Shown here piece after piece: positions 8,624-16,379 of a stretch of DNA of 64,000 nt (positions within the stretch are counted from its first letter, which is position 1; every line of letters begins with the position of its first letter). The translations under genes and the position numbers were made by a program. The DNA lies in the NCBI RefSeq assembly GCF_016734815.1, contig NZ_JAERQF010000021.1, positions 1-64,000 of the forward strand. Reading direction: 5' to 3'. The stretch comes from Hymenobacter rubidus (GTDB lineage Bacteria > Bacteroidota > Bacteroidia > Cytophagales > Hymenobacteraceae). The notes under the pieces are model-generated. The model was given only the letters and a program-made list of their open reading frames with translations, searched no databases and was not told where the DNA came from.

Positions 8624-11518
8624 CTATCCTACTTTTTCGGCTAGAAAGCGCGCCGTGTGGTTGGTATCTTTCAGTTTCACCATGTCCTCCGGGGTACCTT
8701 CAAACAGCAGGTGCCCGCCATTCAGCCCCCCTTCGGGGCCGAGGTCGATAAGCCAGTCGGCGCACTTGATGATGTCGACATTGTGCTCGATAATGAGTAC
8801 CGAGTTGCCTTGCTCGATGAGGGCATTAAGCGCGCCCAGTAGCTTGGCAATGTCGTGGAAGTGCAGGCCGGTGCTGGGTTCATCGAAGATGAACAGAATC
8901 TTATCCTGCTGAAGCGTAGCACCTTTAGTGAGAAACGAAGCCAATTTCACGCGCTGGGCTTCGCCCCCACTCAGCGTGTTGGCCGACTGCCCGAGGCGGA
9001 TGTAGCCCAGGCCCACGTCCTCCAGCGGCTTGAGGCGCTCGGCCACTTTGGGCTGGGCTTTGAAGAACTGTACGGCATCCGTCACCGTCATTTCCAGCAC
9101 TTCGTCAATGCTCTTGTCCTGGTATTTAATTTCCAGAATGTCCTGCTTGAATTTGTGGCCGCCGCAGCCTTCGCAGGTCAAATAAATGTCGGCCATGAAC
9201 TGCATCTCGATTTTTACCTGGCCCTCGCCCTGACACACCTCGCAGCGCCCGCCGTCCACGTTGAAGCTGAAGTGAGAGGGTTTGAGGCCGCGCGCCTTGG
9301 CCAGCGGCTGCTCCGAAAACAGCGTCCGAATCTGGTCGTAGGCCTTCACGTAAGTCACCGGGTTGGAGCGCGACGACTTGCCGATGGGGTTCTGGTCGAC
9401 AAACTCGACGTGCGTCACCTGCCCGTTCACGCCCGTCAGGCGGTCGAACTTGCCAGTGCTTTCGCCTGCGCCACCACCCAGCATCTTCATCAGGGCCGGC
9501 GCCAGAATTCGCTTGATAAGCGTGGACTTGCCCGAGCCCGACACGCCGGTTACCACGGTCATCACGCCCAGCGGCAGCTTCACACTCACGTTTTTGAGGT
9601 TGTTTTCGCGCGCTCCGGTCAGCTCCAGGGCGTTGCGCCAGGGGCGGCGCACTTTGGGCACGGGCACTTCCATGCGGCCGCTCAGGTACTGGCCGGTGTA
9701 GGTGGTCGTGTCCTGCAGCAGCGCGTCCATGGTGCCCTGAAACATCAGGTTGCCGCCGCCGCTGCCGGCTTCGGGGCCGATGTCGATAATCTGGTCGGCG
9801 GCCTCCATCATCTTCTCTTCGTGCTCCACCACCACCACGGTGTTGCCGAGCTGCTGCAGGGAGCGCAGCACGCCAATGAGCTGCTCGGCATCCTTCGGGT
9901 GCAGGCCGATTGAAGGTTCATCGAGTACGTACATCGAGCCCACCAGCGCCGAGCCCAGTGAGGTGGCCAGCGAGATGCGCTGGCTTTCGCCGCCGCTCAG
10001 CGTGTTGCTCAGGCGGTTCAGGGTCAGGTAGCCCAGGCCCACGCGGTTGAGGTAGCCGAGGCGGTTGGTGATTTCGGTCACGAGGCGCTCGGCCACTTTG
10101 GCGTCGTGCTCGCTCAAACTCATGTTCTCGAAGAATTTCAGGGCCTCCGAGATGGGCAGCAGCACGATGTCGGCAATGCTGCGGCCGTCGATGCGGACGT
10201 ATTGCGCGTCTTTGCGCAGGCGGGTGCCGCGGCAGTCGGGGCAGGTGGTGCGGCCCCGGTAGCGGCTTTGCAGCACGCGGTACTGGATTTTGTGGGTTTG
10301 CTCGCTCACCCACTTGAAGTAGGAATCGAGGCCCTGGAAGTGCTTGTTGCCGGTCCAGAGCAGGCGCTGCTCGGCCTCGCTCAGCTCGTTGTAGGGCCGG
10401 TGAATGGGGAAATCGAAGCGGATGCCGTTTTTCAGCAGCGGCTTCAGCCACTCGCCCTGCTTCTCGGTGCGCCAGGGCGCAATCGCGCCCTCGTACACGG
10501 TCAGGCTCTTGTCCGGAATCACCAAATCCTCGTCGATGCCCAGCACCGAGCCGAAGCCCTCGCAGGTCTGGCAGGCGCCGTAGGGGTTGTTGAAGGAGAA
10601 GAAGTTAACGCTGGGCTCCTCGAAGGTGATGCCGTCAAGCTCGAATTTGTCGGAAAAGGTCCTATTAGTTGTTAGTTGTTGGTTGTCAGTTGTCAGGCTT
10701 TGACCTTCTTCACTGACAACGGGCAACTGACACCGGACAACTAAGCTTCCGTGGCCTTCGAAAAAGGCAGTTTGCACCGAATCGGACAGGCGGAAGAGCA
10801 GGTCCTCGTCGTCGGGCCGCAGCACGGCGCGGTCAATCATGATGAATACTTCGCCCTTCACCTCGGGCTGCCCCTCCCCTATCAGGTCCTCGATTTGCGA
10901 GGTTTCACCATCGACCACCACGCGGCTGTAGCCTTTCTGGAGCAATAAATCCAGCTCTTTGCTCATGGGGCGCGTGGGGTCGGGGCGGTGCAGCGGGGCC
11001 AGAATCATGGCGCGGGTACCCTCGGGCTGCGCGGCCAGGAAATCCACCACGTCGGCCACGTTGTCTTTGCGCACCTGCTCGCCACTAACGGGCGAATACG
11101 TTTTGCCCACCCGCGCAAACAGCAGCTTGAGGTAGTCGTAAATCTCGGTGCTGGTGCCCACCGTCGAGCGGTTGTTCTTGATGCTGACCTTCTGCTCGAT
11201 GGCAATGGCCGGCGAAATGCCGCGGATGTAGTCCACGTCGGGCTTGTCCATGCGGCCCAGAAACTGGCGGGCGTAGCTGCTCAGGCTTTCCACGTACATG
11301 CGCTGGCCTTCAGCATACAGCGTATCGAAGGCGAGGCTGGATTTGCCCGAGCCCGAGAGGCCCGTCACGACGATGAACTGGTTGCGCGGCAGGGCTACGC
11401 TGAGGTTTTTGAGGTTGTGAACCCGGGCGTTTTTGATGAGGATGAATTCGCGCGGGTCGAGGTTGTCAATGGCATTGTCGGCGGGGGCCGAAACTTGCAA
11501 AGCGTCTTTTTTGGGCAT
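8624..11518 (-). CDS. uvrA: excinuclease ABC subunit A
   Basis: 964 residues. UvrA is the DNA-damage-recognition ATPase of nucleotide excision repair and loads UvrB. Two ABC modules are visible: Walker A GLSGSGKSSLAFDT with signature LSGGESQRISLA, and GVSGSGKSTLIKR with signature LSGGEAQRVKLA. Zinc motifs are present (CQTCEGFG, CPDCRGTRL, CEVCQGEG, CEGCGG). The start is ATG 11518 (MPKKDALQV); an in-frame upstream ATG at 11617 adds 33 weakly conserved residues. Residues about 259-285 are an in-frame insertion encoded by an 80-bp palindrome, placed between the segments EDLLFRLSDSVQTAFFEGHG and FSDKFELDGITFEEPS; all catalytic motifs remain intact. Confidence 0.96.
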   Translation of the reverse strand: MPKKDALQVSAPADNAIDNLDPREFILIKNARVHNLKNLSVALPRNQFIVVTGLSGSGKSSLAFDTLYAEGQRMYVESLSSYARQFLGRMDKPDVDYIRGISPAIAIEQKVSIKNNRSTVGTSTEIYDYLKLLFARVGKTYSPVSGEQVRKDNVADVVDFLAAQPEGTRAMILAPLHRPDPTRPMSKELDLLLQKGYSRVVVDGETSQIEDLIGEGQPEVKGEVFIMIDRAVLRPDDEDLLFRLSDSVQTAFFEGHGSLVVRCQLPVVSEEGQSLTTDNQQLTTNRTFSDKFELDGITFEEPSVNFFSFNNPYGACQTCEGFGSVLGIDEDLVIPDKSLTVYEGAIAPWRTEKQGEWLKPLLKNGIRFDFPIHRPYNELSEAEQRLLWTGNKHFQGLDSYFKWVSEQTHKIQYRVLQSRYRGRTTCPDCRGTRLRKDAQYVRIDGRSIADIVLLPISEALKFFENMSLSEHDAKVAERLVTEITNRLGYLNRVGLGYLTLNRLSNTLSGGESQRISLATSLGSALVGSMYVLDEPSIGLHPKDAEQLIGVLRSLQQLGNTVVVVEHEEKMMEAADQIIDIGPEAGSGGGNLMFQGTMDALLQDTTTYTGQYLSGRMEVPVPKVRRPWRNALELTGARENNLKNVSVKLPLGVMTVVTGVSGSGKSTLIKRILAPALMKMLGGGAGESTGKFDRLTGVNGQVTHVEFVDQNPIGKSSRSNPVTYVKAYDQIRTLFSEQPLAKARGLKPSHFSFNVDGGRCEVCQGEGQVKIEMQFMADIYLTCEGCGGHKFKQDILEIKYQDKSIDEVLEMTVTDAVQFFKAQPKVAERLKPLEDVGLGYIRLGQSANTLSGGEAQRVKLASFLTKGATLQQDKILFIFDEPSTGLHFHDIAKLLGALNALIEQGNSVLIIEHNVDIIKCADWLIDLGPEGGLNGGHLLFEGTPEDMVKLKDTNHTARFLAEKVG
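10665..10744. repeat. palindromic element inserted in the uvrA reading frame
   Basis: Two 32-bp arms (10665-10696 and 10713-10744) form an imperfect inverted repeat with about 25 of 32 positions paired, separated by 16 bases. The outer ends are TTAGTTGT and ACAACTAA. Read on the minus strand the element adds a polar stretch (LVVRCQLPVVSEEGQSLTTD and a few more residues) to UvrA, and the frame stays open. It resembles in concept the Rickettsia palindromic elements that add peptides to proteins. Confidence 0.85.
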
Positions 11519-11620
11519 AAACGAACTAACAGCGAGGAGGGGCCGGAAGGTTTCGGCCGTAGGCAGTTGCTGCGAGTACGAAGGTACGGCCGGGGCGGAG
11601 GGCGACGGAAGTAGCAAAGC

Positions 11621-12205
11621 CTACTTCCCAGTTTCCGGCAGAGAATAATCAGGGTATCGGGCGCTGCCCGTTATTTCCGGTGTGGTGGCTGGGTCAATAC
11701 CGCCGTCTAGTTCATTGCTCCAATACACTGCTTTGGTTTTTAAAAGCTTGTCCCATCTTTTCTTTTTGAACTTCTTATGAAAAATCTTAGACCCAAAATC
11801 CGTTTCTGTGAAATCGACAAAGCCCAGCGCAAAGCGTGTCGGCTCGTCGCCGTCCCTACGCACCCGGACTGGCCCGTAGAAAACAATTGACTGACCAGCA
11901 GGAATGGGCAGCGTACCCAAGTAATTTTTGTTACAGCCCCAAGCATCGAAACCAGCTGCTCCTTTCTGAATCCAGGATGCATCCCAGCCACACGAATAAA
12001 AAGTAATTTCTCGGGGGCTACTGGTCTGGTTGCGAACATTTAGCCGCACATACAGGATAAGTTGGGGCTTAATTCCAGAGCTTTTGACAGGCTTATAACT
12101 GTGGCCTATTATCTCAGCCGTTACGGCTAAGTCATCGGCCACAGCCTTTTCCGGCGCTTGTGCGATGGCTTGCAAGACCAGCATTAGACAGGCCAGCAGT
12201 ATCAA
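11621..12205 (-). CDS. secreted protein of unknown function, start uncertain
   Basis: 194 residues when started at TTG 12205. A hydrophobic signal (ILLACLMLVLQAIAQA) is followed by an immunoglobulin-like mature part with two or three Cys (YSCGWDASW, AWGCNKN). I do not recognise the family. An ATG at 12217-12219 begins MKK but runs out of frame by one base at an A6 tract; one more A would give MKKIGLILLACLMLV, an ideal signal peptide. The gene is less GC-rich than its neighbours and directly follows mazF in the same frame. Either a real TTG start, a sequencing error or a frameshift. Confidence 0.6.
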   Translation of the reverse strand: MILLACLMLVLQAIAQAPEKAVADDLAVTAEIIGHSYKPVKSSGIKPQLILYVRLNVRNQTSSPREITFYSCGWDASWIQKGAAGFDAWGCNKNYLGTLPIPAGQSIVFYGPVRVRRDGDEPTRFALGFVDFTETDFGSKIFHKKFKKKRWDKLLKTKAVYWSNELDGGIDPATTPEITGSARYPDYSLPETGK

Positions 12206-12232
12206 TCCGATTTTTTCATCTTTAAAAGCGTA

Positions 12233-12568
12233 TTACCACGCAAACATTTCGCCCAGCACGGTGCACACGGCGCGACCGGTAGCTTCGTCCAGCGCCCCTA
12301 GCCGCTTCACCAGCCGCACCGTATCGACGGCACGCATCTGGTCGAGGGCAACCTGCCCGGGTTGCTGCTGGAACTGGCAATCAACGCGGGTAGGGTAACG
12401 TTTTTGGGTATGCGTGAGCGGTGCCACCAGCACGGTGTGCAGGAATTTATTCGCCGCATCGGGAGATACTACCACGCACGGACGGGTTTTGGCAATTTCG
12501 CTGCCCACCGTGGGGTCCAGGCTCACCAGCCATACCTCGAATCGGCGCGGATGCGCAGGGGTTACCAT
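12233..12568 (-). CDS. MazF/PemK-type endoribonuclease toxin
   Basis: 111 residues. The PemK fold is seen in RRFEVWLVSLDPTVGSEIAKTRPCVVVSPD, with later strands VLVAPLTHT and the typical VALDQMRAVDTVRLVKRLG. MazF toxins cleave mRNA in the cytoplasm at short sites and are blocked by MazE. The start overlaps the mazE stop by 7 bases (ATG within GAATGGTAA), which indicates translational coupling. All core elements appear present, so the toxin is probably active. Confidence 0.9.
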   Translation of the reverse strand: MVTPAHPRRFEVWLVSLDPTVGSEIAKTRPCVVVSPDAANKFLHTVLVAPLTHTQKRYPTRVDCQFQQQPGQVALDQMRAVDTVRLVKRLGALDEATGRAVCTVLGEMFAW

Positions 12569-12810
12569 TCGGCTTGGTCGAACTGGTTTTGCATGCCTTC
12601 AAACAGGTCGCCTTCCGGCTCGTCGCCTCCCACTATTGCCGCTGCAAAGGCGGCCTCCCAGCCGGCGCGGGCCGGTTGAACCGGCCGCAACATGATTGTC
12701 TTATCGTGCACCTCAATTTCCACTTCCGTGGTAATACCGCACGCCAATAGCATGGATTTAGGCAGTAGGATGCCGCTGGAATTACCGATTTTTCGGATTG
12801 ACTGAATCAT
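12562..12810 (-). CDS. MazE-type antitoxin, AbrB/SpoVT fold
   Basis: 82 residues. The N-terminal swapped-hairpin DNA-binding domain is visible in IRKIGNSSGILLPKSMLLAC and VEIEVHDKTIMLRP, followed by an acidic C-terminal tail (GDEPEGDLFEGMQNQFDQAEW) that would wrap MazF. The ATG at 12810 is chosen because the extra 17 residues upstream (to 12861) overlap the predicted promoter and are not MazE-like. It binds MazF and probably its own promoter. Confidence 0.9.
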   Translation of the reverse strand: MIQSIRKIGNSSGILLPKSMLLACGITTEVEIEVHDKTIMLRPVQPARAGWEAAFAAAIVGGDEPEGDLFEGMQNQFDQAEW

Positions 12811-12836
12811 GATATTTGTCAAAAAAGCTGACCAAA

Positions 12837-12853
12837 TTGTTATAACAAAGGTA
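12837..12853 (-). promoter_or_regulatory. mazEF promoter -7 element with operator-like palindrome
   Basis: On the minus strand TACCTTTG (12846-12853) matches the Bacteroidota -7 consensus TAnnTTTG, about 36 bases before the mazE ATG. It overlaps a perfect 12-bp palindrome TTGTTATAACAA (12837-12848), a good candidate operator for MazE autoregulation. No clear -33 element is seen. Confidence 0.6.
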
Positions 12854-12917
12854 TAACACAACGAGCGGGGTTTTTATTGCTCTTCAAATAGAAAACCACG
12901 TAGCAGAATATTACAGC

Positions 12918-13112
12918 TAGGACTTACGCAGTTGCAGCCCCAGCGGGGCGCCATCTCGATAGTAACTGGCTGATGTTGGGGAGAAAGCCCCAGCGGGGCG
13001 ACACTCGGTTGAGTGCTTGGCGAGTGTCGCCCCGCCGGGGCTTTGCCATTGCATAATGAATAACTTACTACCAATGTGCCGCCCCGCTGGGGCTTCAACT
13101 GCGTAAGTCCTA
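12918..13112. mobile_element. 195-bp MITE with 36-bp inverted repeats
   Basis: The ends TAGGACTTACGCAG and CTGCGTAAGTCCTA belong to 36-bp terminal inverted repeats (12918-12953 and 13077-13112) that differ at about two positions. Exact 6-bp direct repeats TACAGC flank it (12912-12917 and 13113-13118), as expected for a target-site duplication. Inside lies a second palindrome with 24-bp arms (12984-13007 and 13021-13044, one mismatch) around GCCCCAGCGGGGCG-type sequence. There is no coding capacity, so a transposase must act in trans. Confidence 0.88.
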
Positions 13113-13195
13113 TACAGCAAAAAAACACCCCAATAATTAGAAATTTGCCTAATTATCTTCGTACCATTGCAGCGTCATCTAACCACCTCTTTCCT

Positions 13196-14596
13196 ATGCC
13201 CACTTTTACCCGCCAGTTCCTCGGCTCGGCCGCTGCCGCGCTGCTCAGTCTCCCCAGTGCCTGCGCCCAAACGGCCCAACCCAGCCTCACCGGCGACTGG
13301 ACCGGCACGCTCGGCCCGCTGGAATTCACAGCCCACCTCACCGACGCGGCCGGCGGGCCGCGCACGGCTACGCTGGATATTCCGGCCCAGCACGCCAACG
13401 GGCTGGTGCTGCAGTTCACGGCGCCGGCCGACAGCGTGTATTTGCGCCTGCGCCAGCCCGTGGCGGCGCAGTTTGCTGGCCGCCGCTCGGCCGACGGGCA
13501 GCAGTTAGTGGGCGAATGGCAGCAGGGCCTGCGCTCGTTTCCGCTCACGTTTAACCGCGCGGGCAGCGCTGCCAAGCCCGCCGGTCCCAAGCGCCCCCAG
13601 ACGCCGCAGGCGCCCTTCCCCTACCAGTCGGCCGATGTGACTTTCCGCAACGAGAAAGCCGGCATCACCCTGGCCGGCACCTACACCGTGCCCGCCGACA
13701 AAGGCCCGTTTCCAGCCGTGGTGCTGCTCACCGGCTCGGGGCCCGAAGACCGCAACGAAACCATTCTGGGCCACCAGCCCTTTGCCGTGCTGGCCGATTA
13801 CCTTACCCGTCACGGCATCGCGGTATTGCGGTTCGACGACCGGGGCGTGGGCCAGAGCAGCGGCACCCAAAAGGGCATGACCAGCGCCGACTATACCACC
13901 GACGCCCAGGCCGCGCTGGCCTGGCTGCGTTCCCAGCCGGGCATCCGCAAAAACCAGGTGGGCGCCATTGGGCACAGTGAGGGCGGCACGGCAGCCATTG
14001 GGGCGGCCGGCCAGCCAGAGGGGCCCGATTTTCTGGTGCTACTGGCGGCACCGGGCATTGCTGGTGATGAGCTGATTGTGCAGCAGTCGCTGGCCCTGGC
14101 CCGCCTGCAAATCAGCGACCCCGTTCAGCTCGCAGCCCTTGAAAAGCAGCAGCGCAGCATGACGCAGATTATTCAGAAAACGCCCGATGATGCCCAGACG
14201 CGCAAGCTGCTCAGCGCGCTCTACAACCCCACCAACGAGCCGAACACCGCTGCGGCGCTGGAACCCCAATATGCAGTAATGACTTCGCCGTTCTACCGCC
14301 ATCTGCTGGCCGACCGCCCCGCCCAAACCCTAACCAAAGTGCACTGCCCGGTGCTGGCGTTGGGTGGCAGCAAAGACGTGCAGGTACCGGCCACGCGCAA
14401 CCTCGCGGCCACCACGGCCGGGCTGAAGGCCGCCGGCAACCACGACGTAACCGCGAAGGAATTACCCGGCCTCAACCACTTGTTCCAGACCGCTAAGACT
14501 GGCGGGCCTGACGAGTATGGTACCATTGAAGAGACGTTTGCCCCAGCCGCGCTGGCAACAATTGGCGACTGGCTGGCGCAGCATACCCGCAAATAG
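13196..14596 (+). CDS. exported alpha/beta hydrolase with intact nucleophile
   Basis: 466 residues. A signal peptide (FLGSAAAALLSLPSACAQ) precedes a lipocalin-like beta domain (about 25-130) and a prolyl-oligopeptidase-type alpha/beta hydrolase domain (about 140-466). The nucleophile elbow is GHSEGG with Ser261; the acid is the Asp in LGGSKDVQVP and the base the His in GLNHLF. FDDRGVGQS forms the region after strand 4. Members act as esterases or acyl-peptidases in the periplasm; the substrate is unknown. An in-frame ATG at 13076 lies inside the MITE arm and is rejected. A paralogue lacking the Ser follows 155 bases downstream. Confidence 0.85.
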   Translation: MPTFTRQFLGSAAAALLSLPSACAQTAQPSLTGDWTGTLGPLEFTAHLTDAAGGPRTATLDIPAQHANGLVLQFTAPADSVYLRLRQPVAAQFAGRRSADGQQLVGEWQQGLRSFPLTFNRAGSAAKPAGPKRPQTPQAPFPYQSADVTFRNEKAGITLAGTYTVPADKGPFPAVVLLTGSGPEDRNETILGHQPFAVLADYLTRHGIAVLRFDDRGVGQSSGTQKGMTSADYTTDAQAALAWLRSQPGIRKNQVGAIGHSEGGTAAIGAAGQPEGPDFLVLLAAPGIAGDELIVQQSLALARLQISDPVQLAALEKQQRSMTQIIQKTPDDAQTRKLLSALYNPTNEPNTAAALEPQYAVMTSPFYRHLLADRPAQTLTKVHCPVLALGGSKDVQVPATRNLAATTAGLKAAGNHDVTAKELPGLNHLFQTAKTGGPDEYGTIEETFAPAALATIGDWLAQHTRK

Positions 14597-14626
14597 CCAG
14601 CCTCTGTTTTCCTTGATTTTTTCTTG

Positions 14627-14653
14627 AATGGCCGGCCCGATGGGTCGGCCATT
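14627..14653 (+). terminator. stem-loop after hydrolase gene
   Basis: 12-bp arms AATGGCCGGCCC and GGGTCGGCCATT with one mismatch, 31 bases after the stop codon. The T-run is weak, so termination is likely but not certain. Confidence 0.6.
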
Positions 14654-14667
14654 TGTATTTGCGGGGC

Positions 14668-14698
14668 TTGCTGCCAAAGTATATTCGTTGTACTTTTC
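14668..14698 (+). promoter_or_regulatory. candidate promoter of the second hydrolase gene
   Basis: TTG (14668-14670), a 20-bp spacer and TACTTTTC (14691-14698), one mismatch from TAnnTTTG. It lies 54 bases before the ATG and after the preceding stem-loop, so the second hydrolase may have its own promoter. Confidence 0.45.
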
Positions 14699-14751
14699 AG
14701 CTCTTGTATTCATTAATATGCCATATTGGCCACTAATTATAAAACAATTTC

Positions 14752-16236
14752 ATGATTCGTTTTTTACTAGTAACGTTCCTTCTGCTTGGTTTAGTTAGTT
14801 CTTCGCTGCCGGTGCAGGCGACGCCAGCTACCCCACCCGCCCCGCTCAACGGCCAATGGAAAGGCCCGCTGAAACTACTGGGCGGGGAAATTTCCATCGT
14901 CATCACCATTGTGCCGCTCACCAACGGCACCTACTACGCCGCCCTCGACGCGCCGCAGCAGCGCATCAGCCGCATGCCGGTAGATGTGGAGCTGAAGGAC
15001 GACAACCTGACCCTGCGCATTGAGCAGGCCGGCAGCAGCTTCGTGGGCAAGGTGCAGGACGAGGGCGCCACGCTCAGCGGTACCTGGAAACAGCCCGGCG
15101 TGACGGCCCCGATGGTGCTCCGGCGGGCCGCCGCTTCTACCCAAGCCGTTACCAAGTTCAAGGCCACGCCGCCTTACCGGCAGACAGACGTGAGCTTTAC
15201 TAACCCCGTGACCAAAAACCGCTTGGGCGGCACCCTCACCGTGCCGGCTGGCGAAGGCCCTTTTGCCGCCGTGGTGCTGCTGTCCGATTCGGGACCGCAG
15301 AGCCGCGACGTGGAAGTGACGGGCTACCGCATGTTTGGGCAACTGGCCGACTACCTCACCCGCCACGGCGTGGCCGTGCTGCGCTTCGATGACCGGGGCG
15401 TGGGCAAATCGAACGGTACCTACGCCAACGCCACCACCGCCGACCTGGTGACCGATGCCCAGGCGGCGCTGGCCTACTTGCGCACCCGGCCGCTGGTGTC
15501 GGCGCACCGCGTGGGCTTGCTGGGGCACGGCGAAGGCGCCAACGTGGCCCTGCTGGCCGCAGCCGCACCGAGCCGGGCCCCGGCCTTTGTGGTGTCGCTG
15601 GCTGGCTACGGGCAAACGGGTTATGATGTGCTGCTGCGCCAGCAGGGCGAAATCATGCGCCTCATCGGGGCCGACCCCGCGCAGGTGAAAGCTGCTCAGG
15701 AGGTGTACCAGCGCACGGTGAGCGTCATTCGCCAAACCTCCGACAACGCCACGGCCCGCACCAAAGTGGCGGGCCTGCTGGCCGGCGCCAACATGGGCCT
15801 CGACGCCAGCATGGCCCGCGCCCGCGCCGTGCAGCTCACCACGCCGTGGTCGCGTTATTTCTTCGATTTTGACCCGCAGGCCCAGTTGAGCAAGGTGCAA
15901 TGCTCGGTGCTGCTGCTCAACGGCACCGCCGATTTGCAAGTGTCGGCCCGCCGCAACATGACGCCGCTCTACAAGGCCCTGCGCCACGCCAACCGCACCG
16001 CCACGTCCTACAAGCTCGATGGGGTGAACCACTTGTTTCAGGCCGCGCCGGCCCAGTGGCCCATGGTGAACGGGGTGCAGCAGGCCACTTTTTCGCCCGA
16101 GGCGCTCAAGCTCGTTCACAGCTGGATAGCTATGGAAACCCAGCCGCCCGGCGGGCCCCAGCCCGTGACCGTGAAGCGCCCCGGCCCCACCCGCAAAGTG
16201 AACCGGACGCCCAGCACGAACCGGACCCGTAGCTAG
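14752..16236 (+). CDS. exported alpha/beta hydrolase paralogue, nucleophile Ser replaced by Gly
   Basis: 494 residues with a signal peptide (FLLVTFLLLGLVSSSLPVQA), a beta domain and an alpha/beta hydrolase domain. It matches the upstream gene closely in layout (LADYLTRHG-AVLRFDDRGVG is shared). The elbow reads GHGEGA with Gly260, encoded GGC, where the paralogue has Ser; the Asp (LLNGTADLQV) and His (GVNHLF) remain. By family knowledge it should lack ordinary serine hydrolase activity, so it may bind ligand or modulate its active neighbour. The C-terminal tail (about 30 residues) is Pro/Arg/Thr-rich and basic. Confidence 0.82.
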   Translation: MIRFLLVTFLLLGLVSSSLPVQATPATPPAPLNGQWKGPLKLLGGEISIVITIVPLTNGTYYAALDAPQQRISRMPVDVELKDDNLTLRIEQAGSSFVGKVQDEGATLSGTWKQPGVTAPMVLRRAAASTQAVTKFKATPPYRQTDVSFTNPVTKNRLGGTLTVPAGEGPFAAVVLLSDSGPQSRDVEVTGYRMFGQLADYLTRHGVAVLRFDDRGVGKSNGTYANATTADLVTDAQAALAYLRTRPLVSAHRVGLLGHGEGANVALLAAAAPSRAPAFVVSLAGYGQTGYDVLLRQQGEIMRLIGADPAQVKAAQEVYQRTVSVIRQTSDNATARTKVAGLLAGANMGLDASMARARAVQLTTPWSRYFFDFDPQAQLSKVQCSVLLLNGTADLQVSARRNMTPLYKALRHANRTATSYKLDGVNHLFQAAPAQWPMVNGVQQATFSPEALKLVHSWIAMETQPPGGPQPVTVKRPGPTRKVNRTPSTNRTRS

Positions 16237-16379
16237 GCCATAGCATAGGCTCGCCCAGTTGCATGTGGTAGATGTGATGCACGATAGATTTATTCCTATC
16301 ATTGTGCAGTGGCCGTTAGCCGGGGCCATTTATAAAATTCCCTTCTACCGTTTTGGCCCTCACCCGGCCCATCTTGCTC

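Noticed and set aside
12941-13090. Four GCCCCAGCGGGGCG-like units as a CRISPR array
   Set aside because: Units are in inverted order as part of a MITE, with no regular spacers.
13076-13195. Upstream ATG extension of the first hydrolase
   Set aside because: It lies in the MITE arm and would precede the signal peptide.
14875-16329. 484-codon minus-strand frame
   Set aside because: Shadow of the second hydrolase gene; Gly/His/Arg-rich without domain.
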